Assembly (NCBI RefSeq): GCF_020536995.1
Contig: NC_068359.1
Coordinates: 81,699,430 to 81,763,429, forward strand
Source: Dreissena polymorpha
Lineage: Eukaryota > Mollusca > Bivalvia > Myida > Dreissenidae
Direction of reading: 5' to 3'
DNA length: 64,000 nucleotides
Shown here: in pieces, positions 21,480 to 35,601 of the stretch
How positions within the stretch are numbered: position 1 is the first letter of the stretch
Layout of the letters: every line of letters starts with the position of its first letter
Program-made: the position numbers and the translations under genes
The notes under the pieces: model-generated
Told to the model about the DNA's origin: nothing
Databases searched by the model: none
What the model saw: the letters and a program-made list of their open reading frames with translations, nothing else

Positions 21480-23770
21480 ACCTAAGTAAATATTTATCTT
21501 CAGCAATTTTCGAGTTATCGTAAAGTTATCGAGTGTTTTCACCAATAAAACGTCGTAAATTCTTCATTGTGTCAATACATTACTGTGTATATAATTATTC
21601 TTACTGGCTAACGACAATACATAAATTAATTTATTTAATGCAATTTAGTTTGAAGAAACATGATCTATCATATAATTATAATCAACGAGATTCATTTAAA
21701 TAATTATCTATGAATGTGCGATTTTTCAAAGCAGTAGACATGCATGGGCTTTCATCTCAATTTTAATATACAGTTTTAGTGCTTAGTCAGAGTTTTTATC
21801 GCAGTATTTTTTAAAACTGTTTGCACTCCCATTACACCTTATCAAACCTTAAAGCTGAAACTGGACAGATTTAAAAAAATATGCTTTTTATCAGGTCAGA
21901 GGCAAAAAAGCAAAAAAAGCATCAACACACCGTATTTTTTAAAATATAAAGCGCAAGTGCTACTGAAGTCATAATCAGCCCGAAGCCCGTCAAACGTCAT
22001 ACTGTAATGGAATTCGTCGGAATGGCAAGTTGTGTTAACTTGTTTGTTCCGTGTAGAGATGATTCAATAATCACTTAAGGTTGTCAACGGTTGCGGAATG
22101 TTTTATATTACCGAATTTAAAGTTTAAGAAATCACCAGGCAAAACAACAATTAACATATAAATAGATATCAGGCTCAACCTTTCTGTTAGTTGTGTTATG
22201 GTTACTTTGTTCTTATTATGTTAAGTTTCAGTTGACTATTGTATGATGATCTTATTTTTTTTCAATAGATGTTGTCGGTTCAGAGTTGGAAATTTGAATG
22301 AACCCGCCTTCATTTTAAAGAGAGTATCAGCCAATCGGGTCGCATGTTACATACTGACCAATGAAAGCAATGGTTACAAAATGACTTTGGCGTTCTTAAA
22401 TGAATATTTCAGCAAAAATTTAGGTTCTGATACAAAAAAAAACGCACAATAAATTACAATTAATAATGTGACGTTTACTTGATAGTTAGACAGAACAATG
22501 CTTCATAAATAAAATGACACAACATATGGGTTCCTCATAAACCAAATGGTATCAAACGCCGGTTTTGAAAATAGGCACTGTAAGGCTTCCAGACATGATG
22601 TCGAATAGGAATGACATTTGACAAATAACTAATGAGAACGCTGCAAAACATTAAGTTACATACAATTACATTAACAATCTTATTTAGCCATTAGGCTATA
22701 CGAAAAACATATTAAATATATAAAGGATAGCCTTTTCAGAATCATGCTTATCTAAAGCATAAGCAAAACTTCAACATCACATAAATTAATACAGTTTCAA
22801 CAGTTCCCCAGTATATTATTGGTGAAACAAGTTACACGTTTACCATTATATTGCATAGGCTATTGTAAGCCTAAGATTGACACTTGAGGAAAGGCCAAGT
22901 AAACATACAATCCACTAGTTGAGTCACAATAATATTGCATTTGCAAGTTAAACATAACCTATTATTATTTTTCATTTAACAACTACTAAGTTAATATACA
23001 AAATTAGATATTTATTATAATACATTAGATGTTTAAATTTATGGCCAGAGTTATGTAACAACTAATTTGTTTAAATACGACCTATTCTTTCCCGCTAAAA
23101 ATACAAAGTCATAGCGATTGTATTTTATTATTTCTTAACAAATAGGGGCATGAAGGTTTGTCGCTGCCCTATCGTTATATAAGATATAATGCTCGGCATC
23201 AATAAAAAAAACAGTCAAATTAAGCCTAACGATAGGAAAGTAACCCGTTAATCACTATAAATCAACGATGTTAGAAAAGAGCAGTTTCGTTCCATAGTCG
23301 CCATATTTTCCATAAATAATTATCAAATATCGCAATTTTTTACGATTTTGTTTTTCCGTAGTTGACAAAACCATATTCTCCAATTTTCGGAACAAACTCA
23401 AATCTGATCTAAAATAGCGTTAGTATAAAGCCCAAGTTTATTATATTTTTATTGTTTTCATTCATGTATTAAAAATGTTTAGAAAACACACAGTTTTATA
23501 TTTGGCCAAATCAGCTGTTCTGGATTAATGACCTCACATGTGTTATCCACGAACTTACATGAAATCAAAATGGCGGTTCATACTGATGGATGGTGTTTGT
23601 TAAGATGTTAATTTGGAAGACAAGATTACAATTGAAATTGATTACCTTTGATTGTTCAAACAGGTTAGGATTTAATTTATGCTTAATTACATTAAATTGA
23701 TCAAAATAATATATATATAATTGCTTATAGAACTGTTCTATTGATTAAATCCACGAACTTATTAAGTAGC
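21480..23770. other. AT-rich stretch without recognised features
   Basis: Only short frames on both strands and no repeat recognised. Any upstream exons of the C48 gene would be expected here or beyond, but none could be picked out. Confidence 0.5.
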
Positions 23771-26283
23771 CTCAGGGTACCAATTCTCGAACGTTTTTTT
23801 TTTGTCGATTTTATTTAATTTGTCAAACTGTTTCAAGTTATTAAAAATAATTTAAGCTGATATTTCAGGTAAAAGACTACTCTTTCTGAAACTATAAAAT
23901 GTAAAGAAAACAAGCGTTAATAACTCGATCTTACCGTTGGTTAAATGAAGTTGGTTCTGTTTACAGTTTGCAACCGGTTGGGAACCAATTATCGAACGTT
24001 CACTCAAGCAAGCCATCAGACATTTGCAACATGCACATAAACTGGTAAAATAAATTTATTTACATTGCAACTGACGTGGATAAGTATAACTAATATTAAT
24101 GTTCATTTAATGAAAATACAATGCATTATATTAACAATTACGTTACTGTTTTACTCACATTGATTTAATCATGTAATTTCTTCTACAGTCTTTCAAAGTT
24201 TATGTATGATTATCAATGTGTAAATACTTTAATTTCTATTCTTCATTGCAGAACCCACATGACCACTGATCCCCTGTGACAGTACTCAAGTCCACAAGGG
24301 TCTGGTTCTTCGAGTTCAGGCATTCATAATGGAATCAGTTGAGGCATTTGTCATTTGTGTTCCATTCGTAGATTGGTCATGCACCCAGAAGAATAGATAT
24401 CTTCTGCATCATCAACTGAAGACGGTTGGTTTGCAGTGATGTGTCGCACCCCGCTAATCCTTTGCCTTGTACCTGAGGTACCTGGTACTGGTACAAGGAT
24501 GTCAGCAAGCCCAGCTGGAATAATTCCAAAAGTTCAACCAGACTTTCATTTGCAGAGGAGTTTCTTGGCCCATCATTAAATGACTGCTTGAATGTTTTGC
24601 TGACTGATGGATTAACTGTTATGATGCCTGTTATACGAATGGACTCAGTAATGTCAAACTGTGACAGCATGCTCAAGGCATACTTGATGAGCAGGGGTAG
24701 CTGACCTCTGGAGACTTTGGAAGCAAAGTCTCTGTGACACCTTGGCAAGATTACCCTTAAGAAGGTGCAAAATCCTCACATCCAAGAGTTTCAGCAAGTG
24801 TGTGGAATGGGGTGAAAGACAAAATAGTTCAACCTGGTTTGTTCTGGCGACATCAGTAGCCTCAGGAGTGAGATGCGCTTTAAGATTGTCCATGATAAGG
24901 AGGTCTGGTCTTGACCGGCCACAGTTGGGAATAAAAGATTCATTAAGCCACTTCACAAACAAAGAAGAGTCCATATAGCCTTTGGGGGATTTAACTGCAG
25001 ACCAAGATTCAGGAACAGGTTGAAGATCTCTGGGAAGATTTTTAGCAAATATGATCATTGGTGGCAGATACCTTCCATCGCCTGAAATTGCAAGGTGGAG
25101 TGGATGTTGTGGATGTTAACATTTGCTTTTTGTATGGGTGTTGATTACCAACAACAATCACCTTTCCTTCGTCATTAGTTTCCCATTAAAACCAGTTTCA
25201 TCACAATTGAAAATCTGATCAGGGTGATTCTGAAGACCGAGATACTCGATTGTATTTGACAGTAATTAAAAATAGTCAGCAACTGCTTCGGCGCTTAAAA
25301 TCATCCTGCCTGAATCAGCACGGTCTGGCCTTCTTTTCTTCAATTGTGGTTTGCGAGCAAAGAACTTGCAACACCATTTCTTACTGGGTCCATGTACAAG
25401 ATTTATACGGGTTGGTCGGCCGCTACGTTTGACAATTGCACGTGCAAAAATTTTCATGAGAGACAGGGTGATAGGCAATCCGTGAGAGGCCATGTACTTC
25501 ATATAGTTAATAAGGCCCTGCTTTTCGGCTTCATTTAAAGAAGGATCAATCCCTGGCTTTTTTATTACCCCTTCTAACTTTCCCCGACTGTGATCATGCA
25601 ATGTGGACTTTGGTATTCCAATACTTCTTGAAACTTTGGACTGGCATTTTCCTTTTTTAACTTCTCTAACTGCTGCCTGTAGAGCACAGACTGGGTATTT
25701 ATTAGATTTTTTACGTTTCATTTGTCTTAAAGAAAGAAAAAGTACATTTAAATAGATGTATTATATTTATGAATAAAATAATTCTCAATTAATGTGGTTG
25801 AATGTTATAGAGTTACGAGTTGGCTTTAGTACGAATTTACCATAAGATAACTTAGTTGTTTGCAACCTAATCGATTTAAATAATAGAAAACAGTGCAAGG
25901 TCAATGATGTAATCGCTTATTTGACAGTTGTAAACAAAGTGAAAGGTAGTAAAAAGCCTTAAAGGTGAATGAAAACATCGTTTATATTGTTAGAATCATA
26001 TAAAACAAAACATGTTGATGACTTATAATGATTTAACTCAATTAACCACACATTTACCAGGTCAAATATTACAATTTTACGTGGTTCAACGAATCTTCGT
26101 CTGCAGTTTCGTTTACGAAGACGAGGCTGTCAAGTTGGAAGTGTGCCTATAGAATGTATTCATATTAGGTTTACTTAAAATAGCACCCGATTTCAAATTC
26201 AACGATTCCACCGTGAGTAAATTTTATAGTTTAAAAAAAAAACCGTTCGAGAATTAGTTCCGTTCGAGAATTGGTACCCTGAG
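23771..26283 (-). mobile_element. pogo/Tigger-type DNA transposon, decayed
   Basis: Ends are inverted copies of CTCAGGGTACCAATTCTCGA (left at 23771, right ending GGTACCCTGAG at 26283). TAGC is present directly outside both ends (23767-23770 and 26284-26287). The transposase is on the minus strand inside. pogo elements normally duplicate TA; here the duplicated bases include TA but extend to TAGC. Confidence 0.85.
24377..25721 (-). pseudogene. pogo/Tigger-like DDE transposase
   Basis: The N-terminus (from ATG at 25721) has a psq-type helix-turn-helix (KVSRSIGIPKSTLHDHSRGK) and a CENP-B-like region ending near VHGPSKKWCCKFF. The catalytic part shows IFNCDETGF (first Asp, near 25210), LLIMDNLKAH (second Asp, near 24890) and LLKLLDVRILHLLKG (third Asp, near 24780), the DDD pattern of pogo. 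An in-frame TAA after VADYF, another stop before the second Asp, and a shift near 24740 break it. It would have cut and pasted the element by binding its inverted repeats. Confidence 0.85.
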
Positions 26284-26680
26284 TAGCATTAACCAATGAT
26301 TTCTTCAAACATACATAATTAATTGATGTTAAATGCTTGCAGGAATAATATTTAAGGTTAAGGAAGACATTTTCTTTTTGTTTTAATGGATTTCTTTGAA
26401 AATTATATTTTTTATGAACTTTTTGGCATCAATGGGTTACGCATTTAAAAAAAAAATGTAATTAATTTTCTGTCAAAAAACTGGAACCTTGAGTAGCATG
26501 AAACAATTATCTTTTTAAACATTAGTAATTGATAACAACTGAATGCAGATATAATATCTAGGGTCTAATAAAGCATTTTATGTTTGTTTTAATAGGTTAC
26601 TCTGAAAATTCTATTTTTTCATGATTTTTTTTTTATTTTATTTTTTTGTATTTTTTTAGCAATAAGGGGTTATGAACTTT
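26276..26680. repeat. ~200-bp tandem duplication beside the transposon
   Basis: ACCCTGAGTAGCATTAACCAATG (26276 on) and AACCTTGAGTAGCATGAAAC (26487 on) start two related units that continue with ACATAxxTAATTGAT and TTTTAATxGxTTxCT. The second unit preserves what the first looked like before the pogo insertion. Confidence 0.65.
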
Positions 26681-28717
26681 AAACATTGTAATTATTTTTT
26701 AGACCGAAACTGTTGCTAATAATAATACTGGATGATATGCACTTCACCAAAACAGTTATAATTATATATATATATAATGTTTATTCTTGAAAATGTATCT
26801 CACCTACTCACTAAAAATACCACATATGATCAGAAAATTAAAAAATAATGATATGTTAACATTTTTTCAACAAGCATATAGCCTTTTTTCTTTTTATTCA
26901 GCCACAAGTTCTTATCAGCCACTTAAGGGTTATGTTGCCTTTCTTTTTAAAATTACTGAATGAAAACAAATCTACACTTTGAGACATTTCATTAAATATT
27001 TAATGTCTTTTCAACACCCAGAGGCCAATAAATTTAGCTAACATGACCATTTTAGGCGGGCAAGGCAACCTAGCAACCTTGATTTGTTCATAATTCTTCC
27101 TATCAATCTGTTATATGTGTCGTGAATCATTTGATCGGAAAACATTTTAATGCTTGTTACAACTTTTAAATAATTTAATGAAGTTATATTGTTATTTTCA
27201 GATAAACCAACATACTGATTGAAAAGGAATATTTTCTAAATTATTTGCATTTTATATATTTAAAGGAATATTTTCTAAATTATTTGCATTTTATATATTA
27301 AATGCGTAATCTTTGCCAAAATGTATTTCAAACTATAGATACATCTATATAAAATTAACGATTTTTTATAAAAAGACAAAAAACATTTATGCTATAGAAG
27401 TTTCAAGATAAAAATAAATAAAACAAGTTTTATCAGATATTGGTAATAATTTCCAAAATAACTGAGTAACTGAGCAATGGGAATTAATGAAACTATCAGA
27501 TGGAACGAAAAACTGAAATATCTTTTTTTTTCCCAATATTTTACGCACTTTAGTTGAGCCATAATGGGTATTTATAAGAATTTATAAACAGTGTTCCTCA
27601 CCAAAATCAAGGAAATATTACTTGCAATTCATTTGTGTAATGGTGTACAATAATTTCGTGGTAGAATATTTGAGAAAAACATTACAGAATGAAACTTTTC
27701 AGCTGAAATTTTCAATATGGTTACGGAAAGTACCGATCGTCGGTTTCCGGAAAACAATGTGTCGCGGATTCCGCAAAATACGATGGTTGCACCCAAAGAT
27801 ATTGGTATTTCTGACCATTACTGATTGATAAGTTAATAATTTTTATTCTCATTAGTTCCATTTGTGATTTCAAGGCTATTAAACTTGAAATATGCAAGCT
27901 ATTCTGTCGTTTTGCGCACGTCTGTCGATACATCTGTACAATTGGTAATTTCCGTAAACACCCGTTAAATTGTAGCAGACAAAAGTTTAAATCAAAATTC
28001 TTATGTTTTGAACACATATTCTACCATTTTCTTGCTAAATACTAATACATGAATGATTTAAAAATAATATTCCGTTGTTTTCAGCCAGGAACAGTGTCTA
28101 TGACCGCGAAAAAAAGATTAAACTTTTTGGTTTACGATTTTTACTTTCTTAGTAGCTTGCATGCGGCATAGCATTGAATGTTCCGATTAATATATCGACT
28201 TTATTTATTGGATGATTTCGGACTGTTTCATCCAATCAGAAAAGAGCTTTTAAACGTAATTTAGACCCATGTTAAGCGAGATAATTAAGTACCACTTTTT
28301 GTACACTGCCAATTTGTGACATCACGAGTTGCCTCCCTTGTTGATTCATGCTACCCTGAGGCTAAATGCCGGATTTTTCTCACTCTTTACATCAATCGTT
28401 TCGGTCAATAAAGTGTTTACAATAAACAGCGTAACATCTCACTGGAATGTAAACGTTGTATGAATTTAAAATACCAGAATGTCTTGCCACAAAATGTAGC
28501 ACCAAATTTTCCATACGAACCATTCAAATTTGGCCATTCTTTCAAGTTATACTCTGCAGTTGTTTAAGCAATATTCAATTTTCCTGAAAATGTTTCAACA
28601 CTTTTGTAAACGGTAAACGAAGGAGTGGTTTTTTTTTCGCACAGAACGTTTTTGGCGCTATACATTTATATATTCATTCATAAAAAATATCATATTTTGA
28701 ATCCAGAACGTATAAGG
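26681..28717. other. AT-rich stretch, one short duplication
   Basis: No gene. A ~40-bp unit (GGAATATTTTCTAAATTATT) is repeated head to tail at 27223-27299. Otherwise no structure seen. Confidence 0.5.
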
Positions 28718-28722
28718 TATTG

Positions 28723-28803
<81 letters not shown>

Positions 28804-28840
28804 CTTGTAATATTAGTAGTAATTGAAGTAGTAGTAGGTC
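28718..28840. repeat. (GTA)n microsatellite
   Basis: GTAGTA run with few interruptions; the poly-Val frame over it is an artefact. Confidence 0.95.
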
Positions 28841-29462
28841 GTAACAGGAATAGACATGAAATTAGTAATCGTTATATTCTTAGACAAAAAGTAGTAGTAG
28901 ATACATAACAGCTTGTAGTTATGCTAGTTATGGTAAAAGTAGTAGTACAATATGCACTCTGGATCCAACTGGCTTTTTATTCCTTAAACCAGCCTCTGGT
29001 ATAACGTGGGCGCCATTTTAGCGCCATTTTGTTTTCGTACTTCTTTCGTGCAAAATGGCCTCGCCATTGGATAGTTGTTATTTGAAGGAACTCAAAGTGA
29101 AAATCATGTCCGATACTTAGGATAGCGATAAATAAAGTATTCAGTTCAGTAAGACTATAGATTGCCTCGATTTTTGACCAAAATTATGAACTCTCGGTCC
29201 CGGGCATTCGAGAGGAACAAGAAAAATTCGGATATCTAAGTTATGTAGTACAACTTTATTTTTAAACTCCTCCCAATGGTTCGAGTTGTCGTCAGAAGTA
29301 TTTCTATGAAACTAACAGTACATATTTTTGTTTCATAGCTTTAGTACTTTAGACATAAAACATAATCATCTTCGAAATCAAGTTTCTTAGAGCAAGTTTG
29401 AGGTAAGCTTTTATTCATCATTGTTTATACTTTTTATGTCAACACAGATACACATAAACTTT

Positions 29463-30692
29463 GGGGCCGTCCATAAAGTATGTCACGCTACTGGTGGGGG
29501 GAGGGGGTGTTAGAAATATTGACAGTTTGTGACATGGGGGAGGAGGGTGGGGGGGTCAAGCCATTTGTGATGTTACACATTTATTTAAGAAAAAATATTT
29601 CTAATTTATTTATTAATTCCTTTGTAGAATTTAAAAATAATTTTCAAAAAAAGTGAAACATATGAATAAGTTTTATGTCAAAATAAGACAAATTGCGTAT
29701 CTCCTAAATGTGTTATTCGAATTTTTAATAGGCACATTGGCTGGGCCGGCTTATTCAATAGGAGCAGCCTTCACGCAGATTTCCTTAGTAAATGATGAAA
29801 TAATTTATTGGACTTTTCCAATTGTTTAGTAATTAAATGGTGGAAAGAAACTCTAAATTATAGTTTCTTTTTTATTAGAGGTTAACTCATGGATAAATAT
29901 TCAAAGTGCCCACCGTAACAACCCTACAGTCATAAAAGCCTGAGGCCAAAGGCTCGCGAGTTGTTATGTGTGTTGGAAATGCGAGTAAATGCCAGCACTC
30001 ATGGTGTTGTTAAACTTTGGTTAATTGCCTCTATTAATTAGTTCAAATAAGTATATGTTTATATTCCCAAGTTCTCTCTGTTTATCAGAGGAAATAAATC
30101 TCCTTGAAATAATACAGACACTAGATTCTTTATAAATTCTCATAATAGGGATTTAAGGGAAAATTGCATTTTGACCATCATTAAGGAAGGAACACAAAAT
30201 TATGTGTTAAAGGTAATATTGCTTTTATTTGTATTGTTTCGCCCAAACAAAGCACCCTAGGGTAGCGTGGTATGGTGCCCGAGAGGCAACGGACTGATTT
30301 CATTATGATGATTACTAAGGGATCGACGAAAGCGATGATGGGGAAAGATTGATGTCAGTCGTAACTATGGACGAACACTTAACTTCACCATGGATGGTGT
30401 CCACAGTGAACGTTTTTGAATTAAACATGCTATTCAATTAAATAATGTGACAACTGTTGACAATTAACTAGTCAAGTATTAAAGTCATTTTAATAATGTG
30501 AACATTCTTTAAGTTAAATTTTCATACGGTTTAATAGTGAATTGTGTTTTAGATTAAATTTATTAAAAAATATGTTCGAAAGTGTACGTTTATGGGGGCG
30601 GGGTCCAAGATTTTGTGACATATTGTGACAGGGGGAAGGGGGGGGGGGTAAACATAACCATTTAAGGACTGACATACTTTATGGACGGCCCC
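29463..30692. mobile_element. MITE-like element with GGGGCCGTCC ends
   Basis: Begins GGGGCCGTCCATAAAGTATG and ends with its inverted form CATACTTTATGGACGGCCCC. Next to each end are matched G-rich blocks with TTTGTGACA/TGTGACA motifs. TTT flanks both ends, a possible 3-bp target duplication. The interior has no open frame. This type of end is widespread in invertebrates; I do not assign a superfamily. Confidence 0.75.
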
Positions 30693-31136
30693 TTTCCTTG
30701 ATCAGAGTTCAAGACTTGCCATTCCAACTATCTCAAGTATTCTAATTGCCTGGTCAAATTTACAAGTCCGTGGCTATCGTATGTTGTAAAATTAACATAT
30801 ATCATGTATTTGAACTTTGTTTTTGTTTTTTAGTATTCATACAATTTTCATAAAGGAAAAATGTCAAACACTTACATTTTAAAATAGTGTGGGCAATTAT
30901 TTTTTGTTATTTTTGTAAGCTTCTAAAACAACCCTATGGCCCAGCTGGATGACCCAACAGTTGAAATTTAATGTCCCTGTCCAACCAGATTGGTTTAACC
31001 TGAAAGTAAATTAGTAAAGGTACTGTAATTCAGTACATCTCTACCTATTGATGAAAATAAGCAAAGAATTTAGGGTATTTTTACTGGACTTATTCTTTCT
31101 AACCAAACATTGCCCATTCAAAAATCAGCTTAATTT
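30693..31136. other. Spacer
   Basis: No gene or repeat recognised. Confidence 0.5.
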
Positions 31137-33322
31137 CCCAGTGGGTATGAAACGTGTTACGAACGTTGCTGAAACGTAATAATTGGGTCTTAACGTCGGC
31201 AACCATTACCGAACGTTGCCATAACGTTGCATACAATACATTACCCGGACGTTTCATAAAAACGTTGCTATGACTTTTCAGAAACGTTGCATTCTGGTAA
31301 CCACTTCCGAACGTGTCTGCAACGTTGCACCCGAAAATTCGGTCGAATGTTTGAGAAGGATGTTGTAACCGAAAATTCGGTCGAACTTTTGAGAAGGATG
31401 TTGTAACAACGTTGCTTCTAGGTAATTGTGCACTCTTTAAGCAGTTTTTTTTTTCTGCAGTTCTCTCCTTTGAATTCAGTTTTTCCGCTAGTTTTTCGGC
31501 GTAGCTGTTTAACGTCACTTTTTACCTAAGGTGACCTTTAATCATGACCAGTAAAATTCATATAAAAATTCCCGCAAATAGGCGGTGAATAAATCTGAAT
31601 TGTACATTGGCTAATAATACAAAAATCAGTGTAAACATCGGATGCATATCATTGGAACAGAAATATGAATATATTATATATTACACGTAAATTACAATAA
31701 ATTAAAAACTGTCATGATACAAAACATCATCTAAACATAACATCGAAACGTGTTCCCTTTGTTTACGAAGCATTATAGCATTACTCACATGTCTCTTAAA
31801 TTTAACGAGGCTATTATTTACATGCCATAAGGGTTACACTTAGCACTACAAAAACACCCTAGGTGACGCAAAATCCAATAAACCCACGGTAACTCTTGGA
31901 ATTCCTTTTGTTTAACTTGCATGAATTAACTTATTCAAGTCCTAAACTATTAATGTCTGGATTGCACTTTCGAATCCCTGTTCAGCCATAAACATTATGT
32001 AAATATGTGCAGGAATATGTATTTATTTTCATTCATATATTTCTATTTGGCAACATCATTGTTTCAATTCCACGATTTTCACTTTTTTCTGTCCTAATCT
32101 GTCTTTGATTTATTCTAATTCATATTAGCGTCTATTAGTGTAAATATTTTTCTTTGTACTTTGTTTTTTTTATTTTTTTTTATATAAGGTTCCGTCTAAT
32201 AGCACAAAATTCATATCACTATGATGCTTGTAATACTGAGTCTTTTATGTTTACATTCTACTAACATCTTAACACATTATCACACATTATCTTTTATTTC
32301 ATTCCAACATTATGTTCATAGTATTTCAGTGGCAAATACGTTTTTTTCCTATTAAAACTAATGTATTACTCATTCAATTATGAAATAATGTATAACTCAT
32401 TCAATTATGAAAACCTAATAACTACAATACTTATTGACAATAAACCACACAAATTCATATCTTCTTGTTCTTATATTTTCTTATTTGTAAATACAGTAAA
32501 ATATAGTATCTTATTACTACTCACTACCTTCATTAAAATACATGGTCGCTTCATTCCGTCTCCCTTCACTGGTCGCAAACATTACAACATCAACGCCGTA
32601 TATCTTTTTAATGATATTTCTTGTTTCCCTTCCCATCGCCGCCAGGTAGAATGTATACTTAATTATTTTTTTCTTATTTTGCTTGAAGGATAACATTACA
32701 CATATTAAAGTCTCGCTTCAAACTTAAAGATGCTTTTTACTCAAAATCGCTGGATTAAATGAATTATTTAAGTTTAAGTTAACAAAATTTGCTTTTGGGA
32801 ACTATACGTCACGAAGACAAACTCGTATAGTTATTTAATGACAATTTAATTACATACATAAAGCCATATCCACAACATAAACACAATCCCCGAGTAACCG
32901 TATCTATACGACCTATAAAAGCTATTACATTCACTAATTCCCATTTTCATTTGTCACGTTGGTGAAGTGGATGAGGTGTCCGCCTAGCCATCGGGAGGTG
33001 GTGGGTTCGATTCCTACTCGGGGAGCATTCTCATTATCTTCAAAGACACTAGGTACTGAGTTAATACTTGAAAGAGCGGATGGCAGTAAACTGAGTAAGA
33101 AAAAAATGTGTTTTGTTTTTACATACTTGATAGTCATTATATAAATTATTATGAATTAATTAAAAATACTGCATTTTAAATGCAACATAAACACAACGTT
33201 GCAGCAACGTTGGGAAAAAAACGTCAAAAAAAAACGTTCGTATACACTATTGTGACAACCAAACTGCAAAGTGTGAATGCAACCTAAATACAACGTTGCA
33301 GCAACGTTGGGTGCCCACTGGG
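31137..33322. mobile_element. DNA element with CCCAGTGGG ends and AACGTT-rich flanks
   Basis: Left end CCCAGTGGGTATGAAACG; right end GTTGGGTGCCCACTGGG. The inner margins of both ends are packed with AACGTT/CAACGTTG motifs, and the left one holds a 38-bp duplication (CCGAAAATTCGGTCGAA, 31332-31408). No transposase seen, so non-autonomous or decayed. A tRNA-derived SINE has inserted near its right end. Confidence 0.6.
32953..33030 (+). mobile_element. tRNA-derived SINE head
   Basis: A-box-like TTGGTGAAGTGGATGAGG and B box GGGTTCGATTCC are present, and the T arm (GTGGG/CCTAC) pairs fully. The acceptor and anticodon stems do not pair, so it is not a working tRNA gene. Ala/Arg-like ancestry is a guess. 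Confidence 0.65.
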
Positions 33323-35309
33323 TTGGTGCAGTGTCAAACAGTGTCCAATAAAACAACCCAAACGAAGATACTGTTTAATTAAATTTAATATAAAAATAGC
33401 GTACATGTACAATTAGCTCCAATGACATACCATTTTAATATTTCTGAGTACTCCTCAGAGCAAAATTTGTCGAAAAGAAATTTGCAGCACAAATAAAAAT
33501 AATAAACACACTTGATTTACACGTATTTTATTTCGATACAAATGCATTCTTACTAGTAAGTGTAACTGACATGAGATATTTGCACTGATCTGAGAATTAA
33601 AATGTCAACACGTGCAAAATAATATAAGTAAACTTTGAAAAAAACAGTTGCTATTTTTTCTTTTAGTTTTTTCTTTAAATCTTTGAATTAATAATCGTTG
33701 CACCGAGTGACTAAATTAGTTTAAAAGGTATTTTGAAATTACCTAAGTTATATTATTAATGCAACATTTTGTGAGCTATGTTTAAAACTTTAAAGAAAGC
33801 AGCCCATGCAATTTAAAAGCAATACTATTACCAAACGCAGCTTGTTTTATAATACATATGTAATATTCTCTAAAGTCTAATGATAAATTTACACAGGGTA
33901 TTTAATTTACTACTATTAATTTTGTTATGACATTTGGTTTTCTAATAACAAATTAATCTGTCCACTATTGTTTATTGGAAAAGCCAGACATAATGTAAGA
34001 ACCCCAGAATGAGACTCAAAGCATGTAATCAACAGTTACATTGACCCTGAATAGACTAAATTAGTTTTGTTAAACTAGGTTGTGAGAGTATTAATTCAAA
34101 AATAAAAATAATAAATAAACCAATAAATATTTTTTCAAAACAAAACAACAACTGCATTTACACAGTCATTTCTTAGTTCTTTACACAATTTATTTCACCC
34201 TCTTGTAAATTTTAGTTTAAATAAATGGTTATTTTAAGTAACTGTAACTTAAGTGATATACATTTTTAATTAAAAAGTGAATTACATGTAGGCGTTTCCC
34301 TGTATCAATATAGTCTTACTATTGGCATAAGTGATCACACTGTGACTCATGGTAAAAAACTTAAGTAATTAAAGTCTTTCAATCTAGGTAAGTGACCCGG
34401 TAACACAATTATGTTTGACAGTTGTTATTTACTTAATTTAATACACACTTTTTCTTTAAATATATAATTATTTTGGTTGGTAAAGCAGATTCTTGATTTT
34501 CCAGCACTGAGCAGGGGTTCTTAATAGAGGTCACACAAGACTTGTACAAAAAATGTGTTGATGTTGAATCTGTACACATGTAAGAAAACAACAAAAGATA
34601 CAAGTAATATTTGTATTACTTTAAATAACAATAATAAGAAATAAGAGTATACTCCATAGAAAAGTTCATATATTTAACTAAAATTTGAAATATAACAAAC
34701 ATAATTTATTTGAATTATAATGCTTATCAAGCTTTAACACACTGTGTATCTACATTTATGGACAATGTAGCCATTTCTGATTTGAGTAAACCAACATCGT
34801 ATATAAAATTAATTGCAAGAGAAAAGTATTTATGAAATTCATAATTGTATTTACATGTATACAGTACAATACGCTGTTGTTAAGTGGCAAACCATATAAG
34901 ACATTTTATTGTAATAAAGTAAATAAAGACGTGTATGAGTATCTTTGATGAATAGATTAAGTGTTTGCATATGGTTTTACATTTCTATACATTTGGGTGA
35001 AAGTATATTTCATTCACAAGACTACAGCAACTAGAATTGCTCATAACACCAGATTTTGGTCATATAAAAGAAAAAATTAGTTGTTATTGTCAATGACGGA
35101 TTATAAATTATATTATTATTTTTATTATTTTTATTATTAAATCGATGTTATATCGTGAATATTACAGCACTGCACATATAATCTTGTTTCACTTTCAGTT
35201 TCACCTATTTGTAAACACAGCATATTAATTTGTCATTTATAAGAATAATTGTAATATTTGTTGCTTCAAAGACAGTGATGTTCTATGATAGTTCAATATA
35301 TTCATTTAA
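33323..35309. other. AT-rich intergenic stretch
   Basis: About 2 kb with no gene, repeat array or inverted-repeat element recognised. Confidence 0.55.
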
Positions 35310-35579
35310 ATGAAATTTATAACCCTAGTTTTACGATTATTTCAGATAAAGTATTGTGCTACTTCAGTCTGCGTCGTGAATAGCCTTATAACGCAGGCGG
35401 ATTACGCGTTGGGTGTATCAAGGCCAAGATGGTGGGCAGAAGGTACGAGTCCACTCTTTACGGAGACTCCGGAGATGGACGAAGTGTTACGATTGGTACA
35501 ACACGGTTCTCTTATTTACATTGCTTGTCGCATCGCGCTAGTTTTCCAGGATTTTATCAATGTGAGCACTTCGACGTAA
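35310..35579 (+). other. Less AT-rich open frame upstream of the SRCR gene
   Basis: An 89-codon frame with CpG-containing sequence, unlike its AT-rich surroundings, ends ~120 bp before the SRCR gene start codon. A second frame (35429-35623) overlaps it. No domain recognised. It could be a promoter-proximal CpG-richer region, a 5' UTR exon or a relic exon. Confidence 0.3.
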
Positions 35580-35601
35580 TCTTTAAGATACCGCTGAGTT
35601 C

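Noticed and set aside
28720-28908. Poly-Val protein
   Set aside because: Translation of a GTA microsatellite.
32953-33030. Functional tRNA gene
   Set aside because: T arm pairs but acceptor and anticodon stems fail; the frame ending in VGSIPTRG is the usual artefact of SINE heads.
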